From contig WTHO01000157.1 in the NCBI GenBank assembly GCA_011523115.1, forward strand, positions 1-6,542: a stretch of 6,542 nucleotides of DNA, written 5' to 3'. Under the pieces are notes generated by a model that worked only from the letters and a program-made list of their open reading frames with translations, ran no database searches and had not been told where the DNA came from. The DNA comes from Halieaceae bacterium (lineage in GTDB: Bacteria; Pseudomonadota; Gammaproteobacteria; Pseudomonadales; Halieaceae). A program made the translations under genes and the position numbers. Below, piece after piece: positions 1-5,395 of the stretch (its first letter is position 1; every line of letters begins with the position of its first letter).

Positions 1-52
1 GCTCGCCTCGCCTCAAGGTCCTAGCCGTTCTGGCGTGTTAAGGTGATGAAAA

Positions 53-931
53 ATGCTTGGGGGCGAGATCATGCAAGACGAAACCACTGCCAGCACCCTG
101 TCGGGGTATCCCATGCTGGCGATACTGCCACTCACGATTTTGGCAGGCGTCGCGGGCGCCCTGATACTCGGTGGTGTTGCCATCAAGATTCTGTCCTTGA
201 TCGTGGCGCTTCTCGCGCTTGTCTGCCTCGCCGGCTTTTACATGGTTGCGCCCAATGAGGGCCGCGTCCTGCAACTCTTTGGGCAGTACGTCGGCACTGA
301 TCGTGCATTGGGGCTGCGCTGGGCCAACCCGTTTTATTCCAAGCAACGCGTGTCGCTCCGCATTCGCAATTTCGAGAGCGGACAGCTCAAGGTCAACGAT
401 TCGGCGGGCAACCCGATCGAAATTGCGGCGGTCGTGGTCTGGCGCGTCGTCGACACCGCAGAGGCGGTGTTTGAAGTCGATGACTACGAGGACTACGTGG
501 CAATTCAGAGTGAGGCGGCGATTCGGAACATGGCCACCAGCTACCCCTACGATGACCATGAGGGTGAATCCATCACGTTGCGGGGTAGCGCAAACGAAAT
601 TGGCGACATTCTGAAAGCCGAAGTGCAAGACCGGCTGGGTAAAGCTGGGGTTGAGGTACTCGAAGCCCGGATCAGCCACCTGGCCTACGCGCCCGAAATC
701 GCCAGTGCAATGCTTCAGCGGCAACAGGCTTCAGCCATCGTCGCCGCGCGTAGCAAAATCGTCGAAGGCGCGGTCAGCATGGTGGAGGCGGCGCTGGCGC
801 AGCTAACTGAGCGTCAGATCATCGATCTCGACGCCCAGAGCAAGGCCTCGATGGTCAGCAACTTGCTGGTGATTCTCTGTAGCGACCGCGCGGCGCAGCC
901 TGTGGTGAACAGTGGTACCGCGCCCGGCTAG
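53..931 (+). CDS. SPFH/Band 7 domain membrane protein
   Basis: This 292-residue protein belongs to the SPFH (stomatin/prohibitin/flotillin) superfamily, whose members are membrane-anchored scaffolds that oligomerise in lipid microdomains. Two adjacent hydrophobic stretches (about residues 20-42 and 44-65) form the N-terminal anchor. The SPFH domain follows: a [18 protein letters not shown] segment near residue 65, GLRWANPF at 87-94, then [18 protein letters not shown] at 119-136, and [12 protein letters not shown] at 148-159. The C-terminal part (about 185-270) is Ala/Gln/Glu-rich, as expected for the helical oligomerisation region. I chose ATG 53 because AAGGTG at 40-45 sits 7 bases upstream; the in-frame ATG at 71 (residue 7), preceded by GGGGGCGAG, is the alternative. 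The gene converges on the YaiI-like gene and overlaps it by 4 bp. No partner gene (such as an NfeD-like protease) is visible. The family call is strong; the cellular role is unknown. Confidence 0.93.
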   Translation: MLGGEIMQDETTASTLSGYPMLAILPLTILAGVAGALILGGVAIKILSLIVALLALVCLAGFYMVAPNEGRVLQLFGQYVGTDRALGLRWANPFYSKQRVSLRIRNFESGQLKVNDSAGNPIEIAAVVVWRVVDTAEAVFEVDDYEDYVAIQSEAAIRNMATSYPYDDHEGESITLRGSANEIGDILKAEVQDRLGKAGVEVLEARISHLAYAPEIASAMLQRQQASAIVAARSKIVEGAVSMVEAALAQLTERQIIDLDAQSKASMVSNLLVILCSDRAAQPVVNSGTAPG

Positions 932-1392
932 CCCCTCGAACCCCTGCGTATCGCCTGAGTGAGTATGCGATCGAGTTGGTCGGCGAAGGTTTTCCGGTCG
1001 GCTTGGTTCAGTGGTGGCGGCCCGCCGGTATGTTCGCCGGATGCGCGCATGGTTTCCATGAAGTCCCGCATTTGCAGGCGCTGGCGAATATTATTCTCCG
1101 TGTAGCGCTCCCCGCGCGGCGTGACCACCAGCGCGCCCTTCTCCAAGACCTCGCTCGCCAGGGGGATGTCGGCAGTAATGACCAGATCCCCCTCGACCAC
1201 CCGTGCCGCAATCTCGTGGTCCGCCATGTCGGGGCCTTTGGCGACTTGGTAGAGACTGATGAGTGGCGACGCAGGCACCTGAAAGGATTGATTGGCAAAC
1301 AGCGTCAGCTTGAGCGCGCGCTTTTGTGCAGCGCGATACAGGATCTCGCGAATGACGACCGGGCAGGCATCTGCATCAACCAGAATCTGCAT
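928..1392 (-). CDS. yaiI: UPF0178 (YaiI/YqxD, DUF188) family protein
   Basis: This 154-residue protein matches the usual length and motif order of the UPF0178/YaiI family, a PIN-like fold of uncertain function. The visible signatures are the N-terminal VDADACPV (residues 5-12), FANQSF (32-37), ADHEIAARV (57-65), [12 protein letters not shown] (68-79), [12 protein letters not shown] (91-102), the Gly/Pro stretch GGPPPL (123-128) and a C-terminal FADQLDRIL helix. The Asp residues at 6, 8 and 75 occupy positions where PIN-like nucleases bind metal, but nuclease activity is an inference from fold and is not established for this family. The start is well supported: AGGGGAGG (complement of 1402-1409) lies 9 bases before the ATG. 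The gene is convergent with the SPFH gene, and its stop codon shares a CTAG with that gene's stop. Its promoter must lie in the 1393-1545 spacer, which also carries the tRNA promoter. Confidence 0.95.
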   Translation of the reverse strand: MQILVDADACPVVIREILYRAAQKRALKLTLFANQSFQVPASPLISLYQVAKGPDMADHEIAARVVEGDLVITADIPLASEVLEKGALVVTPRGERYTENNIRQRLQMRDFMETMRASGEHTGGPPPLNQADRKTFADQLDRILTQAIRRGSRG

Positions 1393-1503
1393 TATGGGTG
1401 GCCTCCCCTGCCGGCTTGAGGAACGGATATCCCGCGTTTTTTGAGGTCATGGATGTGACCAGTCTGCGCCGTGCAGCGTGCTGGCCCGGCCACGCCAAGT
1501 GTG

Positions 1504-1509
1504 TATACT
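1504..1509 (+). promoter_or_regulatory. -10 element of the tRNA-Arg promoter with GC-rich discriminator
   Basis: TATACT at 1504-1509 differs from TATAAT at one position and is followed by a GC-rich stretch (1511-1520, CGCGCCCCGG), the discriminator type seen at stable-RNA promoters under stringent control. It lies 36 bases before the mature tRNA 5' end. I see no good -35 hexamer at 16-19 bp spacing, so the call rests on the -10, the discriminator and the position. Confidence 0.5.
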
Positions 1510-1545
1510 ACGCGCCCCGGCGAGCATCGGTATCGTCGGCTTCGC

Positions 1546-1622
1546 GCGGAATTAGCTCAGCTGGATAGAGCGTCGGTCTACGAAACCGAAGGTCGCAGGT
1601 TCGACTCCTGCATTCCGCGCCA
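1546..1622 (+). tRNA. tRNA-Arg (anticodon ACG), CCA encoded
   Basis: The 77-nt cloverleaf folds completely. The acceptor stem GCGGAAT (1546-1552) pairs with ATTCCGC (1612-1618). U8-A9 is at 1553-1554. The D stem is GCTC/GAGC. The anticodon stem TCGGT/ACCGA encloses loop CTACGAA with anticodon ACG at 1580-1582, so it reads CGU and, with inosine at position 34, also CGC and CGA. The variable loop is AGGTC. The T arm GCAGG/CCTGC encloses TTCGACT. Discriminator G1619 is followed by an encoded CCA at 1620-1622. I see no T-tract terminator directly after the gene. Confidence 0.97.
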
Positions 1623-1655
1623 ATTCCCTGCATACCCCCCCCAGTTCCTCAGCGG

Positions 1656-1677
1656 TAGCGCATGACAGAGAGCGCTA
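1656..1677. repeat. 6-bp inverted repeat between tRNA and micro-ORF
   Basis: TAGCGC (1656-1661) is complementary to GCGCTA (1672-1677) across a 10-nt loop. It sits downstream of both the plus-strand tRNA and the minus-strand micro-ORF. Neither strand shows a T-run after the stem, so a rho-independent terminator is not supported; it may be a 3' processing or transcript-end structure. Confidence 0.3.
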
Positions 1678-1680
1678 TGA

Positions 1681-1761
1681 CTAGGTGAGCAGCGTGTAAA
1701 CCACATACCCGCCGATCACGGGTAAGCTGACCAAGACACCCACTATGACCGATCGGCTCAT
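1681..1761 (-). CDS. Putative 26-residue single-pass membrane micropeptide
   Basis: A short minus-strand ORF (26 codons plus TAG) begins MSRSVIVGVLVSLPVIGG and ends YTLLT. After a short basic head (Arg3) nearly everything is hydrophobic (about residues 5-25, with one Pro and two adjacent Gly), long enough to span the membrane once with the N-terminus cytoplasmic by the positive-inside rule. An SD-like AGGTGG (complement of 1769-1774) lies 7 bases before the ATG, which is good spacing. A 14-bp palindrome (1773-1786) overlaps that SD. The ORF stands alone in the spacer between the permease stop and the tRNA, on the same strand as the permease. I do not recognise the family. Start, ribosome site and hydrophobic pattern all agree, but an ORF this short can arise by chance. 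Confidence 0.55.
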   Translation of the reverse strand: MSRSVIVGVLVSLPVIGGYVVYTLLT

Positions 1762-1772
1762 TTTACGGCCAC

Positions 1773-1786
1773 CTGCTATTTAGCAG
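1773..1786. promoter_or_regulatory. 14-bp palindrome overlapping the micro-ORF ribosome site
   Basis: CTGCTA (1773-1778) and TAGCAG (1781-1786) form a perfect dyad around TT. Its left edge shares two bases with the AGGTGG SD of the micro-ORF. A repressor operator or a small hairpin hiding the ribosome site are both possible. No regulator gene is adjacent. Confidence 0.35.
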
Positions 1787-1918
1787 AACCCGCCTATCCT
1801 TGAGCCATGCAGTAGGATGTAGCCTTTCTGACTCTTCACTTTGACGTCCGTTAGAGTCACCGCAAATCAGACCACGCTCAACACGCGCCCGACTCAGGCT
1901 CTCGCACAGCCATTGCAC
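1787..1918. other. Spacer downstream of the permease, with one 7-bp inverted repeat
   Basis: These 132 bp follow the permease stop on the minus strand. TGACTCT (1829-1835) pairs with AGAGTCA (1853-1859) across 17 nt. No T-tract follows on either strand, so this is not a typical intrinsic terminator. I see no gene here. Confidence 0.35.
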
Positions 1919-3304
1919 TCAGGACGACTCCTTCCTTGTTTTCGCACTTAGCTTGAGTTGTGCGGTGTGCAGCAACGCTGCTGAAGCGATTGCCGTCGGT
2001 GTCGCATATAGCGCCATGGCTGGGTCGCTAAACTCCAGAACAGCCACGCCCAAGCCACTTGAGAGGATCCAAGTGAGTGTGCTGGAGTGCCAGAAACTGC
2101 CTTCGCTGCCAGACTCGAGCCCCTCGTAGGCGGCAATCACTCCTCTCTCCCCAATCAGGGTCATGTGCACGATAGCGATTGCGCACCAAGCACCGACGAA
2201 AATGCCGAGGTAACCAAGGGTTTCAACCAGCACGTCTAGAACGTTGCCGAGCATGATCAAAAATACCAGACCGCCGACAAAAAGCGCCGAGGCAACTTTA
2301 GTGATGTGAATACCGATATGCTTCAAAAATGCTTGCAGATTGACCGTGGCCAGCTGGTAGTTCAGCGTATTGATTCGCATCTGGCTGGCGATAACGAAAA
2401 TCACCCCCGCCAAGCCTGTCAGGGCCACAATTGCCGCCACTGCAGCCGCGTCGGAATCCAGTGCCCCCAGACTTGACGCAACAGTAGCGGTGATGAAGAT
2501 CCCGAGTGCGCCGTTCACCGAATAGGTGATGAAAAAGAGTGGGACACCAAAAGTGATATGCCGATGATAGGTCTCGTCTCGGGGTCGCCCGAAACGTGCG
2601 TAATCCTGAGCTGCCAAAAGTTGCGCTCCACCCAGCGCCCACAGAAAAAACACGTTAATGCATCGCCCATCCAGTGCGCCACCATCTGGGCCGTAGCTGA
2701 GCCACACATTACTGTACCCGTTCTGCCAAATTGCCGAGAGAACAATATAAGCCATGCCGGCGATAAACACGGGCAGCAGTAACCCGTTGAATTTATCCAA
2801 GTAGGCGGAAATGCGACCGAAGGCGATGGGCACACTGCATATCACCACGATGAGATACGCGTGCCAGGGCAAAAGTTGGTTGAAATAGCCACGAATCGCC
2901 TCGGCGATAATGGCACTCTCGATGACGGCGAACAGCCCCAAACACCCAAACACCAATATCGTCGCTAACAGACCACCTGACTTGCCAAACACCGTGCGGG
3001 AAAAAACATCCACGGACATACCCGTCCGCATCGCAAATCGGGCGACCACGCTGGCGACAATACCTAAGAGTACTGAAGCGGCCGCAGTACCGACAAAAGT
3101 GTTTACCGCGCCGTAGGCGTTGGCCAAGGCACTCGAAAACACCACGCTGAAGAGCGCGCTGATAACCGCCCAATAAGCCATATGCAACGACAGGCGAGAC
3201 ATCCTTGCCTCTGGCGGGACTCGATCCACCGAGTAGTCGGGGTCGCCTTGGGCGACGCGATCGTCAACACTTTTTTGCTGCAGCATCCGCCGAGTGTATG
3301 GCAT
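1919..3304 (-). CDS. NCS1-family permease (cytosine/purine/allantoin-type)
   Basis: A 461-residue polytopic membrane protein with about twelve hydrophobic segments, the size and layout of nucleobase:cation symporter-1 (NCS1, CodB-like) carriers, which import cytosine, purines, allantoin, hydantoins and related compounds. Family features include the N-terminal DYSVDRVPPEAR (23-34) just before the first membrane segment, RTGMSVDVFSRTVFGKSGG (93-111) and the diagnostic AQDYARFGR (232-240). The C-terminus ends in a short basic tail. The substrate cannot be deduced. ATG 3304 is the longest start; the Met at residue 7 (3286) is an alternative and neither has a strong SD. Met35 has a better-placed AGAGG but would remove the conserved DYSVDRVPPEAR motif, so I reject it. 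The gene is divergent from the EthD-like/SDR pair across a 136-bp spacer, hinting at joint control and import of that pair's substrate (inference). Confidence 0.85.
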   Translation of the reverse strand: MPYTRRMLQQKSVDDRVAQGDPDYSVDRVPPEARMSRLSLHMAYWAVISALFSVVFSSALANAYGAVNTFVGTAAASVLLGIVASVVARFAMRTGMSVDVFSRTVFGKSGGLLATILVFGCLGLFAVIESAIIAEAIRGYFNQLLPWHAYLIVVICSVPIAFGRISAYLDKFNGLLLPVFIAGMAYIVLSAIWQNGYSNVWLSYGPDGGALDGRCINVFFLWALGGAQLLAAQDYARFGRPRDETYHRHITFGVPLFFITYSVNGALGIFITATVASSLGALDSDAAAVAAIVALTGLAGVIFVIASQMRINTLNYQLATVNLQAFLKHIGIHITKVASALFVGGLVFLIMLGNVLDVLVETLGYLGIFVGAWCAIAIVHMTLIGERGVIAAYEGLESGSEGSFWHSSTLTWILSSGLGVAVLEFSDPAMALYATPTAIASAALLHTAQLKLSAKTRKESS

Positions 3305-3440
3305 CTTCTTGAGGGAATCCCAAGTATTTATCCCGCTGAAACATTAGTGGTATCTTGGAGCCGTTGTATTCGTTGCAGAGGCGCCTGCGAGCAATAGAGC
3401 GGCGCATCCGTTTCATATTCCACACTGGGAAGGAAGCGAC
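3305..3440. promoter_or_regulatory. Divergent promoter region between permease and EthD-like/SDR unit
   Basis: This 136-bp spacer must hold promoters for both directions. An imperfect dyad, CTTGAGGGAATCCCAAG, lies at 3308-3324 close to the permease start and could be an operator: GGGA and TCCC flank a central A, with outer CTTG and CAAG. Promoter hexamers are not clear enough to assign on either strand. The SD of the plus-strand gene is AAGGA at 3430-3434. Confidence 0.4.
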
Positions 3441-4007
3441 ATGAACAACACAGACCTCACCGATGATCTGGTTTTCCTGATGTACAGCGTTAGACCGGGA
3501 ATTGATATTCCAGGATACGAACAGTGGCTAAAAGATATTGACTGTCCGTTTTTCAATCGCTTCGACACCATTCACTACTATGCGAACTGGAAGATAATTG
3601 ATGGTTTTTACAATGTTCCTTTTTCCATGTTCGACTTTATGGCGTTCAAGGACCTCGACGACCTGGAGGCCAGCTGGAGCGACCCCGAATTGCTTCAGTT
3701 CACAGTCGACTGGGAGCTACAGTGGGGCAATGACCCCTCGGGTGCTGTAAAAGCGAGAAATTATCGCGTTAGCCGATTCAAGCGGACGCAAGACGGACCA
3801 CGCGACGGTGACTTCTGCGTCATTGGCTTCGACCAAGGTGAGGGTCCGGTACCCTCTGGGTCTACGGTCTGGCAGCTTGAGGAAGCAATGGTGGGTGAGG
3901 ACATTGCCCAGCGCCTGATTGTGCAATTCCATGAAGACGAAGCTGATGCGCGCGTCCACGCCCGCGACATGAACGGCGGCTTGGGGACGGCGATTACCAG
4001 CCCATGA
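3441..4007 (+). CDS. Dimeric alpha/beta-barrel (EthD-like) protein of unknown function
   Basis: A 188-residue soluble, acidic protein. The first half has the rhythm of a ferredoxin-like dimeric alpha/beta-barrel domain: a strand LVFLMYSVRPG (10-20), a helix around PGYEQWLKDIDCPFF (24-38), strands around IHYYANWKI (44-52) and FDFMAFKDLDDLEASW (64-79), then a helix over the SDPEL segment (80-84). The 'FKDLDDLEASWSDPEL' pattern is typical of EthD/dabb-type proteins. The second half (about 105-188) may be a degenerate second barrel repeat but is less clear. Proteins of this fold include small monooxygenases, isomerases and EthD of ether degradation; no catalytic residue can be assigned here. The start is well supported by AAGGA six bases upstream. 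The SDR follows after 28 bp, so the two are probably co-transcribed. Fold moderately sure; function unknown. Confidence 0.75.
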   Translation: MNNTDLTDDLVFLMYSVRPGIDIPGYEQWLKDIDCPFFNRFDTIHYYANWKIIDGFYNVPFSMFDFMAFKDLDDLEASWSDPELLQFTVDWELQWGNDPSGAVKARNYRVSRFKRTQDGPRDGDFCVIGFDQGEGPVPSGSTVWQLEEAMVGEDIAQRLIVQFHEDEADARVHARDMNGGLGTAITSP

Positions 4008-4035
4008 CAGCCTGTAATTTCAGTCTCCAATTTTT

Positions 4036-4857
4036 ATGAGCGGTCGTTTACATGGGCGATCTGTCGTAGTCACCGGAGCCGGCTCCGGTATTGGCAATGC
4101 TATCGCCAGACATCTGGCAGTCAATGAGGGAGCCAACGTCGTTGTAACCGGGCGTCGTGCGGAACCGCTTGAGCAGCTGGCTGACGAAGTGGGTTGTGTT
4201 GTATGCACAGGAGATATGACGAGCCGAGACGATGTTCGTAAGGTCCTTGGCACTGCAGTGGATGAGTTCGGTGGACTCGATGCACTGATATCAAACCACG
4301 GCCTGCTGACGCTCGCCGATTTCCAGAATACGGATGAGCAAATCTGGCGCGACATGCTCGATACCAACACCATTGCGCCATTCGTGCTCACGCAGGAAGC
4401 GGCCCCGCTAATGGAGCAAGGTGGCGGTGGCGCCGTCGTTTTCGTTGCGTCTGTCGCCGCTTACTTCGCCTATGCCCCCGATAATGCAGCCTATTCCTCT
4501 TCCAAGGGTGCGGTCATCACTCTGACCCGCTCGCTGGCGGTGGAGTTGGGCAGCGCCAACATTCGCGTGAACTGCATATGCCCCGGGCTTGTGAGAACAC
4601 CAATGGTTGATCCGATTTTCCAGCAGGTCGCCGACGCTCAAGGTATTTCTCTCGACGAGGCCTATGCTATCTGCGGTGCCGAGTTGCCGACCGGGCGCAT
4701 GGGATTGCCTGAGGATTTCGGTGCGCCCGCAGCCTTCTTGGCAAGCGATGAATCGCGCTGGATCACCGGGGCCGTACTTAATGTTGATGGTGGCACCACG
4801 GCCCTGAATCCGGGCATTATGTCGGTGGTCGCTCAAATGAATCCAACTGAGCAGTAG
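4036..4857 (+). CDS. Classical short-chain dehydrogenase/reductase (SDR)
   Basis: A 273-residue Rossmann-fold oxidoreductase. The dinucleotide motif TGAGSGIG is at 13-20. After the second strand comes TGRRAE (38-43), whose Arg residues suit NADP(H) but do not exclude NAD. Asp60 is in the usual adenine-binding position. The catalytic set is Asn111 (DTNTIAP), Ser139 (VASVAAY), Tyr153 and Lys157 (AAYSSSKGA), followed by NIRVNCICPG (175-184) and the C-terminal ITGAVLNVDGGT. The usual NNAG motif is replaced by SNHG (86-89). Ser139-to-Tyr153 spacing is 14 residues, one more than most relatives. Family members interconvert alcohols and ketones, including steroid, sugar and fatty-acyl substrates; this substrate is unknown. 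The gene begins 28 bp after the EthD-like gene and has no recognisable SD (a T-rich stretch precedes ATG 4036), so translation may depend on coupling to the upstream gene. Confidence 0.93.
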   Translation: MSGRLHGRSVVVTGAGSGIGNAIARHLAVNEGANVVVTGRRAEPLEQLADEVGCVVCTGDMTSRDDVRKVLGTAVDEFGGLDALISNHGLLTLADFQNTDEQIWRDMLDTNTIAPFVLTQEAAPLMEQGGGGAVVFVASVAAYFAYAPDNAAYSSSKGAVITLTRSLAVELGSANIRVNCICPGLVRTPMVDPIFQQVADAQGISLDEAYAICGAELPTGRMGLPEDFGAPAAFLASDESRWITGAVLNVDGGTTALNPGIMSVVAQMNPTEQ

Positions 4858-4876
4858 GTCTCTGCATTCCTTATTA

Positions 4877-4966
4877 CTCAGTCGCTGAGCGCTGTCACTG
4901 CCTGCCCCCAATAGGCTCAGTGACTACCCGTTAAACCATGAATTAATCGCTGAGCAACTGGCAGTG
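4877..4966. repeat. Cluster of overlapping inverted and direct repeats after the SDR gene
   Basis: CTCAG (4877-4881) pairs with CTGAG (4885-4889). CTGAGC (4885-4890) also pairs with GCTCAG (4915-4920). GTCACTG (4894-4900) pairs with CAGTGAC (4918-4924), extended by CCT/AGG inside. CACTGCC (4896-4902) pairs with GGCAGTG (4960-4966). The 9-mer TCGCTGAGC occurs directly at 4882-4890 and 4947-4955, 65 bp apart. Several of these pairings exclude each other. No T-tract follows, so an intrinsic terminator for the SDR unit is not clear, though a 3' end structure is plausible. Confidence 0.5.
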
Positions 4967-5004
4967 TCCGCGCAAATGATATTGGCATAAAGCATGAATA
5001 TTGA

Positions 5005-5074
5005 AACGCTATTAGCAGACCATCGCGTTATCGAAACATGGTCTTTCACCTACAGATCGATAAGGCGTAGCGTT
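5005..5074. repeat. Nested, partly exclusive inverted repeats
   Basis: AACGCTA (5005-5011) pairs with TAGCGTT (5068-5074). Inside, AGACCAT (5017-5023) pairs with ATGGTCT (5038-5044). Alternatively the 11-nt arm at 5024-5034 (CGCGTTATCGA) pairs with 5057-5067 (TCGATAAGGCG) with one mismatch, which is a pseudoknot relative to the inner stem. TAGCGTT overlaps the left end of the 152-bp element at 5070, so the outer stem and that element's terminal helix cannot form together in one molecule. Confidence 0.5.
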
Positions 5075-5221
5075 AGGTTTGCGGGACGGGGGAAGTGAAA
5101 AGGCAGTCCGCTGTGAAAGCCAGACCCTATACGCGAGTGATGCGAACTGCCCACTGAATCGCGGAAAGCGCGAACCTACCCACATTCAAGGGGAAGCTCC
5201 CCCGTCGCCGCCTCCTAATGC
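5070..5221. mobile_element. 152-bp element with 24-nt terminal inverted repeats (MITE-like or structured RNA)
   Basis: The left arm (5070-5093) and right arm (5198-5221) are imperfect inverted repeats. GCGTTAGG (5070-5077) pairs with CCTAATGC (5214-5221) including one G-T wobble. GCGG (5081-5084) pairs with CCGC (5208-5211). GACGGGGGA (5085-5093) pairs perfectly with TCCCCCGTC (5198-5206), with G5207 bulged. Within it are AGTG/CACT (5094-5097 with 5152-5155) stacked through an AAAA bulge on GGCAGT/ACTGCC (5102-5107 with 5146-5151), and the hairpin TCGCG/CGCGA (5159-5163 with 5169-5173) with loop GAAAG. No long ORF fits inside. No obvious target-site duplication flanks it. A small non-autonomous transposable element and a folded RNA are both consistent, so the type assigned here is provisional. 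Confidence 0.45.
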
Positions 5222-5395
5222 GTGAACACCCGCCCTGATATATTTCTGGTCAGATCACACACATCTGGCAGCAGATATGAAAGCTGAATTTCAAGAAGTG
5301 ATAATAGGTTGCGATAACTTCAAGGGGCTATCGACTTTGGCAATCCGCCTCTGATTGAATGCGAAAAACTGGCCGGCGAAAAAAGGTATTACCCG

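Larger units (their letters stand above)
4858..5395. other. 538-bp spacer rich in inverted repeats, no convincing gene
   Basis: Between the SDR stop and the next gene I find only short ORFs with poor start signals. They include 34 codons at 4994-5098 (+) and 57 codons at 5012-5185 (-), neither convincing. The stretch is instead dominated by complementary segments: a cluster just after the SDR (4877-4966), nested stems at 5005-5074, and a 152-bp element with terminal inverted repeats at 5070-5221. A further small hairpin, CAGAT (5251-5255) with ATCTG (5263-5267), follows. Confidence 0.6.

Noticed and set aside
38..724. 228-codon minus-strand ORF opposite the SPFH gene
   Set aside because: It is a shadow of a well-conserved coding frame and shows no recognisable domain.
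1546..1680. tRNA-Arg as an integration site for a genomic island
   Set aside because: No integrase is present and I found no second copy of the tRNA 3' end elsewhere in the window.
4020..4911. Minus-strand ORFs opposite the SDR gene
   Set aside because: These are antisense shadows of the SDR codon pattern; the SDR motifs on the plus strand are intact.
4994..5098. 34-codon plus-strand ORF beginning MNIETLLADHRVIETWSF
   Set aside because: The first residues recall N-termini of SnoaL-like proteins, but there is no SD, the ORF ends in a basic non-conserved tail, and it overlaps dense inverted repeats. At most it is a remnant.
5012..5185. 57-codon minus-strand ORF across the repeat region
   Set aside because: Its Arg/Ser/Pro-rich product simply reads through the inverted repeats, and its G-rich SD is poorly spaced (about 10-11 bases). 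It looks like a shadow of repeat DNA.
5190..5202. Intrinsic terminator GGGGA-AGC-TCCCC
   Set aside because: The short stem is not followed by a T-tract on either strand, and the same C-run pairs better with 5088-5092.
5085..5206. Cobalamin or other riboswitch
   Set aside because: GGGGGAAGTG and the CACTG near 5152 recalled B12 elements, but the conserved core and its order are missing, and the next gene is not of that regulon.
5278..5395. Possible frameshifted N-terminal extension of the 75-residue gene (ATG 5278, joining at the G-run 5324-5327)
   Set aside because: One added G would fuse the frames, but ATG 5278 has no SD, ATG 5396 does, and the shorter product already has a complete small-protein layout.
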